From Schlesneria sp. DSM 10557 (GTDB lineage: Bacteria; Planctomycetota; Planctomycetia; Planctomycetales; Planctomycetaceae): a stretch of 64,000 nucleotides of DNA. The position numbers were made by a program, and so were the translations under genes. Shown piece by piece: positions 47,673-56,291 of this stretch (position 1 is its first letter; the number at the start of each line of letters is the position of its first letter). Under the pieces are notes generated by a model, which was not told the DNA's origin, searched no databases, and saw only the letters and a program-made list of their open reading frames with translations. The stretch lies in the NCBI RefSeq assembly GCF_041860085.1, contig NZ_CP124747.1, positions 6,037,001-6,101,000 of the forward strand. Reading direction: 5' to 3'.

Positions 47673-48993
47673 GAAATATTTGCTCCATCCGGGATTATTG
47701 TGGGTCGAGCTTGAGTCCTCCGCAGTAGAAGAAGATTGCGGTTTTGAAGTTTTGTCGGTTACGGAATCCGCCGACGCGTCTTTTGATGGACATGATCTTG
47801 CTGTTCATGCCTTCGGCAACACCATTGGTGATGCGGTGAGTGCAGTAGCTGACGACATTGGCCAGTCTCTCCTTAATTGAACGAGCGACGGCTTTCATTG
47901 GCGCCAGTCGAGTGCGGATCACTCGCTTGTACCAGTCGTTGAAATACGTGGTTGCGGTAGCGGCGGAGTCCTGGCTCCACAGATCCCGCAACATTTCTTT
48001 GAAGGCCCAGGCTTTCCCCGTTCTGAGTTGTAAGGTAAAGGCTTCGTCGAATCGGGATCGCTGTTTTTCACTGAGATTCTCCTGGCTCGTGATCCAGACG
48101 TACTTCGTCTGACTCAGGCGATCATCACCTTCCTTGAGAAGTTTGCGATGCTCAGCGCGTCGGACTTTGTCGACCGCCTTCGTCGCCATCTGCATGATGT
48201 GGAATCGGTCGTGAACGATCTTCGTTTCTGCCAGGGGAATGGCTTGTTTTGCCGCTTTGACATAGGCGGCGCTCATGTCCATGGCGATCGCTTCGATCGA
48301 CTGAAGTTGCGTCTGGGAAAGGGTTGAAAGTGCTGCGAATCCCGCGTCGGCGTCATTTCCATCACTGATGGCCTCGACCGTGCTGTGATCCAGATCATAA
48401 ACCAGCGTGATGTAATTCTGGCCTTTGAGGAAGGCCTTCTCGTCAATTCCCACGCGAGGAATAGCCACGTCTTGTTTGCGCGCACGACCTCGTGCAACAG
48501 CCCTCTCCAGGATGGACCACGTCTGATCCCATTTCGTTCGCAGGATGCTCATGGCCCCTTTGACATTCTGGGTGGCCAAAAGTACCTGAATGGCGAACCG
48601 CTCAAACATCACAGTGAAACGGCTACCCTTCTCGGACCACGGGACGCGGACTTGTTTCACGCCGTGAACGGGACATTCAACGCGAGGAATCCGGGCGAAT
48701 AAAATCGTCTTGAACTGACAACTATCCAGATGTCGCCACTGACGCTCTTCGGTATGGTCATAGCAGCTTAGTTCTTGCTGACAGTCCGGACAGCAAAACA
48801 GAGTCCCCGCTGAATGTTCGACACGGACTTCAACCCGTAACTGCTCAACATTCAAGGTGACGCCAGACACCGTCCAGGGACTCTTCAACCCCAAGATCTG
48901 CTGGTACAGTTCCCGATCCTGCATCATTCCACCTGCTCGGAAATTGAAAAATCATACCAGACCCACACCAATCCCGGATGGACCAAATATTTG
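47673..48993 (-). mobile_element. ISL3-family insertion sequence
   Basis: A 1.3-kb element holding one transposase gene. Terminal inverted repeats are visible: left 47673-47706 (begins GAAATATTTGCTCCATCCGG) and right 48960-48993. They share AAATATTTG, TCCATCCGGGATT and TGTGGGTC, with a few mismatches over 34 bases. The transposase stop codon lies inside the left repeat. I could not find flanking direct repeats of 8 bases, so the exact ends are uncertain or the insertion is old or rearranged. Confidence 0.85.
47695..48927 (-). CDS. ISL3-family transposase
   Basis: A 410-residue DDE transposase that looks complete. The N-terminal zinc-ribbon motif CCPDCQQELSCYD is followed by the second ribbon CPVHGVKQVRVPW. 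The helix-turn-helix region (VLLATQNVKGAMSILRTKWDQTWSIL) precedes the catalytic core: VGIDEKAFLKG (first Asp), IEAIAMDMSAAYVKAA (second Asp), KIVHDRFHIMQMATKAVDKVRR, and the C-terminal Glu region ITNGVAEGMNSKIMSIKRRVGGFRN. The start MMQDRELYQ is natural. No internal stop or frameshift is seen. Confidence 0.95.
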   Translation of the reverse strand: MMQDRELYQQILGLKSPWTVSGVTLNVEQLRVEVRVEHSAGTLFCCPDCQQELSCYDHTEERQWRHLDSCQFKTILFARIPRVECPVHGVKQVRVPWSEKGSRFTVMFERFAIQVLLATQNVKGAMSILRTKWDQTWSILERAVARGRARKQDVAIPRVGIDEKAFLKGQNYITLVYDLDHSTVEAISDGNDADAGFAALSTLSQTQLQSIEAIAMDMSAAYVKAAKQAIPLAETKIVHDRFHIMQMATKAVDKVRRAEHRKLLKEGDDRLSQTKYVWITSQENLSEKQRSRFDEAFTLQLRTGKAWAFKEMLRDLWSQDSAATATTYFNDWYKRVIRTRLAPMKAVARSIKERLANVVSYCTHRITNGVAEGMNSKIMSIKRRVGGFRNRQNFKTAIFFYCGGLKLDPQ

Positions 48994-49957
48994 CCTCTAC
49001 TTTTGCCCTGAAAGCGGCAACGGAATCCAAACACCGTCTATGCTTCGGCGTCTGGATGTTTCAGCGGCAGACCTGGAAAATTCCTGGGACTCCTACCGAA
49101 TCCTGTTCGCTAGTCCGCAAACGACGATTCCCGCTAGGCGTCCTCGAAGGCCACGGTGGCTCTCTTCCGGTGCTTTGGAGCTCACGTCAGATGGAGAGGC
49201 AATCAGCCTCCCCGTCTGCGGAAAGCCTGGGCCAGAGATCGGCAAGGCACACTGGCCTTCAATGCCTGACTACCTCTGTGTCCTGAGCGGAGGATCCCGG
49301 TTGCGGGGCTGCAATGGAGCGGAGGTGAGTCACGGGACCGGATAAGTCGGTCGTCGTTTCCGTTGGTGTCCCGCTCCGTGGCCCCTCTGCTGATGCCGTT
49401 TCCGGGGGGACATCAGATCCTTCGGAACACCATCTCGCGCCGTTGGAAATTTCTGACGGTTTAACTCGACCTGAGTTGAAACGTTGTGGTCCGTTAGAAG
49501 GGCGTCAATTCCCAAGACATTTCAGGCGGAAGTCTGGATGCGAGCCTTCCACAACAACTGGACTGTTTTCCTGGACGCTACAGCCGAACTGACAGTCCGC
49601 GACTCGCATGCGATCTGAAGTCCATCTCGAAGGTGAGCACTGGCGGCCTCTCTGATGTAACACGGGCCGAGATTTTGAGTGCAAGGGGAAGTTTCGTCCC
49701 GAGTCGCGTATTGTTTCTGCCGGGAATGACACTCTTTGCGACCCGCTTGCTGGTCAATTGCGCGACGCCCTCGGCGGCGTCAGCTGGACCGCCCGGGAAT
49801 TTCGCGGTGCGATGCTGGTTTGCAGGCTGTGACTGGCCAAGCCATCTTGACCCTCATTTGAGGGAGACATATACAGTCGCTTCAGGTCGTATTGAGCGAA
49901 TTGCCGTGGGCAACACTTCCGTTTCCGAATTCTTCGGTATCAGATTGAGAGGCACCT
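48994..49957. other. Gene-poor region to the right of the ISL3 element
   Basis: About 960 bases with only short frames that show no family-like sequence. I suspect decayed sequence of a former gene or mobile element, but nothing can be named. The promoter of the methyltransferase gene is expected near the right end. Confidence 0.4.
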
Positions 49958-50680
49958 GTGGTTGGCAAAGTTCACCTCTCGCACAATCACCGTTTTTCCA
50001 CCGCACTCGAACTTCCTGTCCGGATGTTGAAGCAGATCCTGGTCAGTCGCAATGTTCCGTTTGGGGGCCGGGTGCTCGTGGCGGGCTGCGGACATGGCGA
50101 ACTGGTTGCATTTCTGGACGGGATTGCGTACCAGGTGGATGCCGTGACGGACTCGCCCGAAGAAATTGAACAATTGCGGAAACGGTGTCCTCAGTACGAC
50201 TTCCATTATGCGCGGCTTGACGAAGCCGTGGGAGCTCCCCCAGACGTCTTTGATTTGATTCTTGTGCAGGATCTGTGCGTCTATCGGAACAATCTGCTTG
50301 ACCTGGGAACACGTTCGGCCACGGCCAATCTCCTGGCTTGCTTGAAGCCCGGGGGAGATCTGGTGTTCGTCCGGAAGCAGGACGGTCCCATGGGCTGTGG
50401 CACCGGACACGAAGCGGGGTGCTGGAAGCGGCATCTTGCCTGCTTTCCCGGGCAGATTACGATTAATCAGTACCCGGAAAGTTTCTTCGGGCGATCAACG
50501 TGGGATTGGTTTTGTGGAAATCGGGATCATGGCGACTACTTTACCGTGACGATGCAGTCCCCCCCTGAAAAACTCAATCGTAACTTCTGGCGAGATTTTG
50601 CGCGTCGCGGGCTGATGACGGGCCAGGGAAAATGTTGCGCAGGGCAGGCCGCAGGCGTTCCCGCCCTCCGAGCGGCGTGA
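49958..50680 (+). CDS. Class I SAM-dependent methyltransferase
   Basis: A 240-residue methyltransferase-like protein. The SAM motif I is RVLVAGCGHGELVAFLDG (residues ~38-55), with VDAVTDSPEEIEQLRKRCP after it, FDLILVQDLCVYRNNLLDL (motif IV region) and LLACLKPGGDLVFVRK. The C-terminal half is Cys/Gly/Trp-rich (GCGTGHEAGCWKRHLACFPG), not typical of a known subfamily. The start is a GTG at 49958 with GAGAGG upstream. Acceptor unknown. It sits alone between the ISL3 gap and a convergent small gene. Confidence 0.75.
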   Translation: MVGKVHLSHNHRFSTALELPVRMLKQILVSRNVPFGGRVLVAGCGHGELVAFLDGIAYQVDAVTDSPEEIEQLRKRCPQYDFHYARLDEAVGAPPDVFDLILVQDLCVYRNNLLDLGTRSATANLLACLKPGGDLVFVRKQDGPMGCGTGHEAGCWKRHLACFPGQITINQYPESFFGRSTWDWFCGNRDHGDYFTVTMQSPPEKLNRNFWRDFARRGLMTGQGKCCAGQAAGVPALRAA

Positions 50681-50953
50681 CTCGACATCGGCGTTCAGCC
50701 CGACTGACTTTGAAGTTCCCTCAGCGGGGGAATGATGATTTGTCTGCTGGAACCAGCCATTCAACCCATCCCCAAGAGGTCCCTTCCCGGCTTGTGGAGG
50801 AACCTCGCCTCGGGGCTGGAGCGGGCTCGCTTTACCCAGCAACGCGCCTTTGTCTGAGCAACGAGACAATCCGTCCGCTTGCGCTCACTTCCCTGTAGCG
50901 GTGGGGACGTTCGGGCTGAAGTGGGACTTTCGAAGCTTCGATTTCTTCCGTGG

Positions 50954-51271
50954 TCAATTCTCGTGCCGCTTCGGTTCGTCACCCTGATGAATCATGGGAA
51001 ATCGCTTCCGAAAGATCAGCTTTTCCCACCACCGGGCAGGACGGAGTCGGGGATCGCTGATCGCGAGGTCATGAAATTTGCCTCTGCGGGTAATGACTCG
51101 CACTTTTTCGGGCGACTGAATCTCGGCGACGGTCCAGTACTTGGGGACTTCATACGAATATCCGTCTCCCGAGGGGACGGCATAGACATGCTGAGCACGA
51201 CGGCCTGGCTGCAGGCCGAACTTGCTCACGAAACACACGACAGGATCACCTACCCGAAATCGATTTTGCAT
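50954..51271 (-). CDS. Conserved-looking hypothetical protein
   Basis: A 105-residue protein that I cannot assign. It begins MQNRFRVGDPVVCFVSKFGLQPGRRA with a beta-rich, SH3-like or KOW-like character (VGDPVVCF, EVPKYWTVAEIQSPEKVRVITRRGKFHDLAISDPRLRPARWW). It is basic at the C-terminus. No signal peptide. The ATG at 51271 has a GAGGGTGG site, supporting a real gene; a 15-residue extension is less likely. It might bind RNA or another ligand but no function can be stated. Confidence 0.65.
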   Translation of the reverse strand: MQNRFRVGDPVVCFVSKFGLQPGRRAQHVYAVPSGDGYSYEVPKYWTVAEIQSPEKVRVITRRGKFHDLAISDPRLRPARWWEKLIFRKRFPMIHQGDEPKRHEN

Positions 51272-51545
51272 GTCGACCACCCTCGTCCGCTGCTTGTGGT
51301 GAAATTTGAGTCGCAAAAATCAGATTGATATCGAAATCCCGCAGCTATTTTCCCGATCCCCGCCGACTTTACCGACGGAGCGAATTTTGTTCCAAACGCT
51401 GAAGTTGGCTTTACTCCCCAGCCCCAGCGGCGCCTCATGCCGATAATTTTGCGGTCCAACTGCTCATCTGCACTCTCTTTTCTGACGATTCTCCACTCTT
51501 TGTCGACGACGAGACCGATTGTGTCAATCTTAACGGTTTTCGGGG

Positions 51546-51554
51546 GCTAGGGCG
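51546..51554 (+). repeat. Left 9-bp target site duplication of the ISKra4-like element
   Basis: GCTAGGGCG, repeated exactly at 53326-53334 on the other side of the element. Confidence 0.92.
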
Positions 51555-51698
51555 GGGTGCATGCCAGCTTTTGTTATGCCTCTATCGTGTGCGCGAAATC
51601 GCCCGAGAACGTCAATTCCAAGATTTTGTGGTTTTTTGTTAAGCTGAGATGGGTTTGGAGGATTGGGGCTTGATGGGACTTAGCCTGGAGGCGTTGCC

Positions 51699-52061
51699 AT
51701 GGATGGCGATCAAAGTGCGTTGCGAACGGAATTCGAATTGGCCTTTAAGCGGGTCACGGAACTGAAAGTGGCGTTAGATCAAGCGGAGGGCCGTCTTCCG
51801 AGGACGGAAATTCCTCATTACTCCGTGATCGAAAATGCCGCCCATGAAGTCGGGCAAATGTTGAGCCGTATGGTCCAGGAGAGGATGCTCAACGAACTGG
51901 TGGCCGCCCAGCCATCTGCGGGGAAGTGTCCCACCTGCGGGACGCGGTGTTCATTGAAGCCGCGTCGCCGCAAAGTGCTTTCCGGCGATGGACGAGTGGA
52001 ACTTCAAGAGTTGGTCGGTTCTTGTCCTGCCTGTCGGCGGGACTTTTTCCCCCTTACGTGA
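51699..52061 (+). CDS. ISKra4-like transposase, 5' part (frame 1)
   Basis: N-terminal 120 residues of an ISKra4-type transposase. After a coiled-coil-like start (LKVALDQAEGRLPRTEI) comes the zinc-finger pattern CPTCGTRCSLKPRRRKVL and CPACRRDFFP. The reading frame stops at TGA 52059-52061, directly after a TTTTTCCCCC run (52044-52053), while homologous sequence continues in the +1 frame. The normal protein would read CPACRRDFFPLRERLGF across the junction. So either a +1 programmed frameshift or a single-base insertion in the run is involved. Confidence 0.85.
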   Translation: MDGDQSALRTEFELAFKRVTELKVALDQAEGRLPRTEIPHYSVIENAAHEVGQMLSRMVQERMLNELVAAQPSAGKCPTCGTRCSLKPRRRKVLSGDGRVELQELVGSCPACRRDFFPLT

Positions 52062-53316
52062 GCGATTGGGATTTCATGCACGCGAGTTGACTCCGATCGT
52101 CGTGCGGAAAATCGCCGTTCTTGCAGGGGAGGCACGTTCCTACAAACGAGGGGTCATCGCCCTGAAGGAAGCGGACGTTGCTGTCTCGACCAAGACGGTG
52201 GAACGGGTTGTTCACGACATCGGTGGCGAGTTGGCCGCACGCCGAGATTCTGATCCGAAAACGGATGATGCATTGGCATTGAAGAGTGACCGCCCTCCTG
52301 AATTGGCGATCATCGAGTGCGACGGTGGTCGGATTCGCTGTCGTCATCCGGACCGAGGACCCGGCGTGCATCCCGTTGGGGAGGGCTGGCGAGAGACGAA
52401 GGTCGCTTGCCTGATTCGAGCTCAGCACCAGACGTTTGAAGAGGATCCCCAACCCGAACCACCTGAGTGCTTCTGTGATCCACATCACGTCGCAAAACTG
52501 GCGGAAACCGAGGCCTTACCGGTGGCCGCGCCCGTTCCCCAAGATCCCCCAGCGAGTCCCGACGCCACCGACAAGACACTCGAAGAGGCCCTGACGAAAC
52601 AACCCATTGACTGGCGTCCGAAGCGTCTGGTCCGCACCGTTCTGGCCAGCATGGCCGAGGCCAAAGAGTTTGGCAAACAGATGCAGCGAGAGGCAAAGCG
52701 ACGCCTGTTTTTCGACTCGCAGGATAAAGCCTTTTTGGGAGATGGCCTCCCCTGGAACTGGTCTCTCTGGAAAGAACGGTTCTCCGAATTCACGCCGATC
52801 CTCGACTTTATCCATGCGCTCAGTTACGTCTTCCTGGCGGCAAAAGCCGTCTTTCCTGATAGCCCCGCGAACGCTTGGAGCCAATATCTGGTTTGGATGC
52901 GTGGCTGCTGGCAGGGCGAAGTGAATCAGGTGCTGGAGGAACTTCGAACATGGCAACAGAAATTCGGACAACCGCCAGCCGATGCCGCCGATCAAGACCC
53001 ACGAAAGATTCTAGCGCGGACGATCACTTATCTTGAGAACAATCATGCCCGGATGAAGTATGACGAGTACCGCCGACAAGGCCTGCCGGTGACGACAGCT
53101 TGGATGGAATCGCTCGTTAAGGAAATGAACTATCGCGTCAAAGGAACCGAGATGTGGTGGAATGATCCCGAAGGAGCTGAAGCGATTCTTCAAATCCGCG
53201 CCGCCGGACTCTCCGAAGATGAACGACTCGCTCGACACCTTGATACGCGACCCGGATCGCCGTTCACCAGGCCGCCTAAAACTCCGAGAGTCGCAGACAA
53301 AAAAATCAAAAGCTGA
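51988..53316 (+). CDS. ISKra4-like transposase, 3' catalytic part (frame 2)
   Basis: Catalytic part of the same transposase in the +1 frame; the true coding segment starts near 52054 where it joins the first frame (LRERLGFHARELTPIVVRKIAVLAGEARSYKRG). Other landmarks are ELAIIECDGGRIRC (first catalytic Asp in this fold), PILDFIHALSYVFLAAKAVF and the C-terminal ARMKYDEYRRQGLPVTTAWMESLVKEMNYRVKGTEMWW (catalytic Glu region), which is typical of ISKra4 transposases. No stops interrupt the frame. The nominal ATG at 51988 lies within the first frame and is probably not used. Confidence 0.85.
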   Translation: MDEWNFKSWSVLVLPVGGTFSPLRERLGFHARELTPIVVRKIAVLAGEARSYKRGVIALKEADVAVSTKTVERVVHDIGGELAARRDSDPKTDDALALKSDRPPELAIIECDGGRIRCRHPDRGPGVHPVGEGWRETKVACLIRAQHQTFEEDPQPEPPECFCDPHHVAKLAETEALPVAAPVPQDPPASPDATDKTLEEALTKQPIDWRPKRLVRTVLASMAEAKEFGKQMQREAKRRLFFDSQDKAFLGDGLPWNWSLWKERFSEFTPILDFIHALSYVFLAAKAVFPDSPANAWSQYLVWMRGCWQGEVNQVLEELRTWQQKFGQPPADAADQDPRKILARTITYLENNHARMKYDEYRRQGLPVTTAWMESLVKEMNYRVKGTEMWWNDPEGAEAILQIRAAGLSEDERLARHLDTRPGSPFTRPPKTPRVADKKIKS

Positions 53317-53325
53317 CATGCACCC

Positions 53326-53334
53326 GCTAGGGCG
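53326..53334 (+). repeat. Right 9-bp target site duplication of the ISKra4-like element
   Basis: GCTAGGGCG, identical to 51546-51554. Confidence 0.92.
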
Positions 53335-54013
53335 GCCTGCACAAGATTTACACTCTGATCGCCTGCCGTTTTCGCAACTCATGAGTCTGCCAATTGATCG
53401 GACGCACCCGTTGTCCTGAGGAGGCGACAGGGCGCGAGTACCCAAACCAGGACAGGGGGAGAGGGCTGCTTCTCTTGAGGCAACGATCGCCCCTGCGGAG
53501 TCTCTCTCACGCCGCTGACTCACCCTTGAGACTCAGCAGAATTCGATTGTTCGGCCCCCAATGTTTCGAGCAGGCCTGAAGAACGGCTCCCCGGACCGGC
53601 GTGTCAACGTGTCAACACGTCGACGCACAGGTGTCGTCAAACTGTTGAGTTCCGTTCGACTGACGGTTTTCCCCGGGAAACGGAGAGGGAGCGCGCCTTG
53701 CCCGAAGAGTCGACCTTGCGCAAAACGCAGGTGATTCCGATTTCGTCAACTATGGCCCGCGAGTGGATTGACCGGTCGGCACGAAATGCCGCCATCTTCC
53801 GGGGATCTTCCTGACGATCTAACACCAGTTCCCGTTAAAGACTGCAAGCGATGTCTCGGATCTGCCTAGATTGCCCAGATTGGAACACTCTTTGCTTCCT
53901 CAATGGCTTCATCATGTGGTGACAGTTTCATTCGCCGGCAGGATTGCAAAGGGCCCTGAAGTCCCGAATCCGACAACAAAGAATCCGAAAAGAAGAGCCT
54001 GGAGTAATCCCAG
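53335..54013. other. Gap to the right of the ISKra4-like element
   Basis: Gap of 679 bases with no convincing gene. It holds a small tandem GTGTCAAC-GTGTCAAC (53601-53616) overlapping the palindrome CGTGT-CA-ACACG (53608-53619), a possible protein binding site. Promoter for the gene at 54014 expected at the right end. Confidence 0.4.
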
Positions 54014-54739
54014 ATGAGCCGATTAAGCACTTCACATGATTTGCTGCAATCCCGACTGTCGATTTCCACTGCCGATTTTCCACAAACGCAGACAGCGGAC
54101 TGGGGTTCATCGATCCCGGGGATTTCTCGCGTCATCAGGAAGCTGGGGGTATCCGAGTTTCGGCGACGGCTTTTCCACATGACGCCTGCGCTGCTTCCCG
54201 CCGTTCTGCCCTTCCTCGATCATCCCGATCCCTGGGGCATGCTGTTAATGGGGGCCGTGGCGACAATTGCTGTTGTGGTGATTGTGCTCTCGATCGTGCT
54301 CGCCCCGTACATCAAACGGAATGGCGAAACAGACTGGCGATATGCCGTCTGGGGATACATGATCCCGGTGATTGCGCCGATCCTGTTGTTCCCTGACCGA
54401 GCAGAATGGGGGCTGATGACGCTGCAGATTCTCGCCCTGGGAGACGGTTCCGCCACTCTCGGCGGGCTGATGTTTGGTGGACGACGCCTTCCCTGGAACC
54501 CTCGTAAAACTGTTGCCGGCCTGGTCTGCTTCACCATGATGGGTGCGATGGGGGCAACGTTAAGTTTCTGGGCGGAAGCTCTTCCCGGCGTTCCCTTCGG
54601 AATTGCCTTTGCGATCTGCGGGACCGCTTCGCTCTGTGCGGGGTTGGTGGAGTCGCTTCCGATTCGCTCAAACGACAATTTCCGCGTCGGTATGTCAGCT
54701 CTCCTCTCGGGAATTTTCATGACGATGCTGCTGACCTGA
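54014..54739 (+). CDS. CTP-dependent polyprenol/phytol/dolichol kinase-like membrane protein
   Basis: A 241-residue integral membrane protein with about six hydrophobic segments. It carries the signature of the dolichol kinase/phytol kinase/CDP-diglyceride synthetase group: FRRRLFHMTPALLP (E/R-x2-x-H-type motif near residue 50-60), LGDGSATLGGLMFGGRRLPWNPRKTVAG (residues 142-169) with Asp144 and Lys166 as likely CTP-site residues. It would phosphorylate or cytidylylate an isoprenoid or lipid alcohol in the membrane; the substrate is not known. The first ~45 residues are polar and probably cytoplasmic. The ATG at 54014 is the only natural start. The ABC genes follow 323 bases downstream. Confidence 0.82.
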   Translation: MSRLSTSHDLLQSRLSISTADFPQTQTADWGSSIPGISRVIRKLGVSEFRRRLFHMTPALLPAVLPFLDHPDPWGMLLMGAVATIAVVVIVLSIVLAPYIKRNGETDWRYAVWGYMIPVIAPILLFPDRAEWGLMTLQILALGDGSATLGGLMFGGRRLPWNPRKTVAGLVCFTMMGAMGATLSFWAEALPGVPFGIAFAICGTASLCAGLVESLPIRSNDNFRVGMSALLSGIFMTMLLT

Positions 54740-55062
54740 TTCTGATCCAAGCGCGTTCAACATTTCCAGTCGTGCCGACGCCAGGGGAATACTCTCGGTT
54801 TTCCGAGAGTTCCCGGAAAATTCGTCGTAAGTGGCCGGGGTCGCCGGTCGATGGAAAGATTGAAAATGACGGAGCTTCGCACAGACAACTTGAATCTGCC
54901 GGTCCTCTGGGGGCCGGTGAACGGTGGGACATACGACCAGGGAGAAAGCTGAAAACAGAGAACAGGGAGCACAATTTTTGCTGTTCGAAATGGAATCGTG
55001 AAGCAGAAACAATGTGAAGTTCAATTGAGAACTGAGCAGGAACGTTCAGGAAGTTTTTCAGT
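54740..55062. other. Gap between lipid-kinase-like and ABC genes, one hairpin
   Basis: Gap of 323 bases. ACTCTCGG (54791-54798) and CCGAGAGT (54803-54810) form an 8-bp stem with a TTTT loop, a possible terminator without a clear T-run. No gene seen. Confidence 0.45.
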
Positions 55063-56205
55063 ATGGCATCAGGATTCGCCTCTACAGCATCGGCGGGCCG
55101 ATCGAGTTGGTTGTCTGAACGACCTGCTCGTGCCGCCCAGCGTCCACAGACACGCGAGCACGTTCAGAGCACCGTGGTGGCAGAGTCGGGAATCAACCTG
55201 GCTGCCGTCGTTCATCTGCGTAAGAGCTACGGTGATCATGTCGCCGTGCACGATGTCAGCTTTTCGCTGCACAGTGGAGAAGTGTTGGGGCTTCTCGGAC
55301 CCAACGGTGCTGGAAAAAGTACGACCATGATGATGCTGGCCGGGCTGTTGACGCCGACGAGTGGAGAAGTGCTGCTGGATGGACAGCGGTTTGATGGGCG
55401 GAACCATGAACTGCGACGGATGCTGGGGGTTGTGCCGCAAGAGTACGCGATCTACCAGGAACTGAACGCCGTCGACAATCTGATGTTCTTTGGCAAGCTT
55501 TACGGGCTCAGTGGACCTGCTCTCAAGTCCCGCTGCGACGAGGTGCTCGAACAGGTCGGCCTGACGGAAAGTGCCCTGCGTCCCTCCCGCACATACTCTG
55601 GCGGAATGAAGCGGCGTCTGAATTTCGGCGTCGCCCTGATCCACCGGCCCTCGGTCCTGATTCTCGATGAACCCACCGTGGGTGTGGATCCGCAGTCGCG
55701 GTCTCACTTGCTGGACTGTGTCCGACAGCAGGCCGCGGACGGGGTCGGGATCATCTACGCCAGCCATTACATGGAAGAGGTTCAGTCGATTTGCAGCCGT
55801 GTTGCCATCATTGACCATGGACGCGTCCTGGCCAATGATACGATTCCGAATCTGCTGGGGGGGACTGCATCTGATCTGCATCTATACGTTGATCGTACCC
55901 AGGGGATTACCTGTGAACTCGGTGGCCTGGCTGAACTGGGGACAGGAAGCGACGGAAATCCGGCTGTCATCATTCCAGGCGAGTCGACATTGATGACGAA
56001 TCCCTCAGACGCATGTTCATTAAGATACGGACTGAACCTGACCGCGAAGGAACCGACTCGCGTTCCCGTCGAACTGTCATGGAGACTGCAGATGGTTCTT
56101 CACAAGCTGGGCAATCTGGGGGTTCGAGTGCTGCGTGTAGAAACGCAGCAATCCAATCTGGAGCGACTGTTCCTTCAACTGACGGGCAACCGATTGCGCG
56201 ACTGA
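55063..56205 (+). CDS. ABC-2 type exporter ATP-binding protein
   Basis: A 380-residue ATPase that drives the permease encoded next. Walker A GLLGPNGAGKST and Q-loop VVPQEYAIYQE are followed by the signature SGGMKRRLNFGVAL, Walker B VLILDEPTVGVDP and the switch His in IIYASHYMEEV. An N-terminal extension of about 48 residues, Ala/Ser/Arg-rich, precedes the domain and is not usual. After the ATPase (to ~290) a C-terminal domain of ~90 residues is present. This subtype (CcmA/NatA-like, DrrA-type) often exports lipids, polysaccharides or antibiotics. ATG at 55063 with AGGAAG upstream. The permease gene begins 86 bases after the stop. Confidence 0.93.
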   Translation: MASGFASTASAGRSSWLSERPARAAQRPQTREHVQSTVVAESGINLAAVVHLRKSYGDHVAVHDVSFSLHSGEVLGLLGPNGAGKSTTMMMLAGLLTPTSGEVLLDGQRFDGRNHELRRMLGVVPQEYAIYQELNAVDNLMFFGKLYGLSGPALKSRCDEVLEQVGLTESALRPSRTYSGGMKRRLNFGVALIHRPSVLILDEPTVGVDPQSRSHLLDCVRQQAADGVGIIYASHYMEEVQSICSRVAIIDHGRVLANDTIPNLLGGTASDLHLYVDRTQGITCELGGLAELGTGSDGNPAVIIPGESTLMTNPSDACSLRYGLNLTAKEPTRVPVELSWRLQMVLHKLGNLGVRVLRVETQQSNLERLFLQLTGNRLRD

Positions 56206-56291
56206 CAATGTGCTTGGAATCGCGTCTGCTTGTTTGGACTCAAGACAGTCTGCTTCGTCATCGACTTTTTGAAAATGGATGAGTTTCAACG

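Larger units (their letters stand above)
51555..53325 (+). mobile_element. ISKra4-like insertion sequence with intact ends and 9-bp target duplication
   Basis: A 1771-bp element. The left inverted repeat GGGTGCATGCCAGCTTTTG (51555-51573) matches the right one (53307-53325, reverse complement GGGTGCATGTCAGCTTTTG) with one mismatch in 19. Both ends are flanked by perfect GCTAGGGCG copies (51546-51554 and 53326-53334). It contains two overlapping frames that together encode one transposase. The clean ends and duplication suggest a recent insertion. Confidence 0.92.

Noticed and set aside
49633-50169. 178-residue frame overlapping the methyltransferase gene
   Set aside because: Overlaps the SAM-motif region in another frame; Cys/Arg/Gly-rich shadow sequence.
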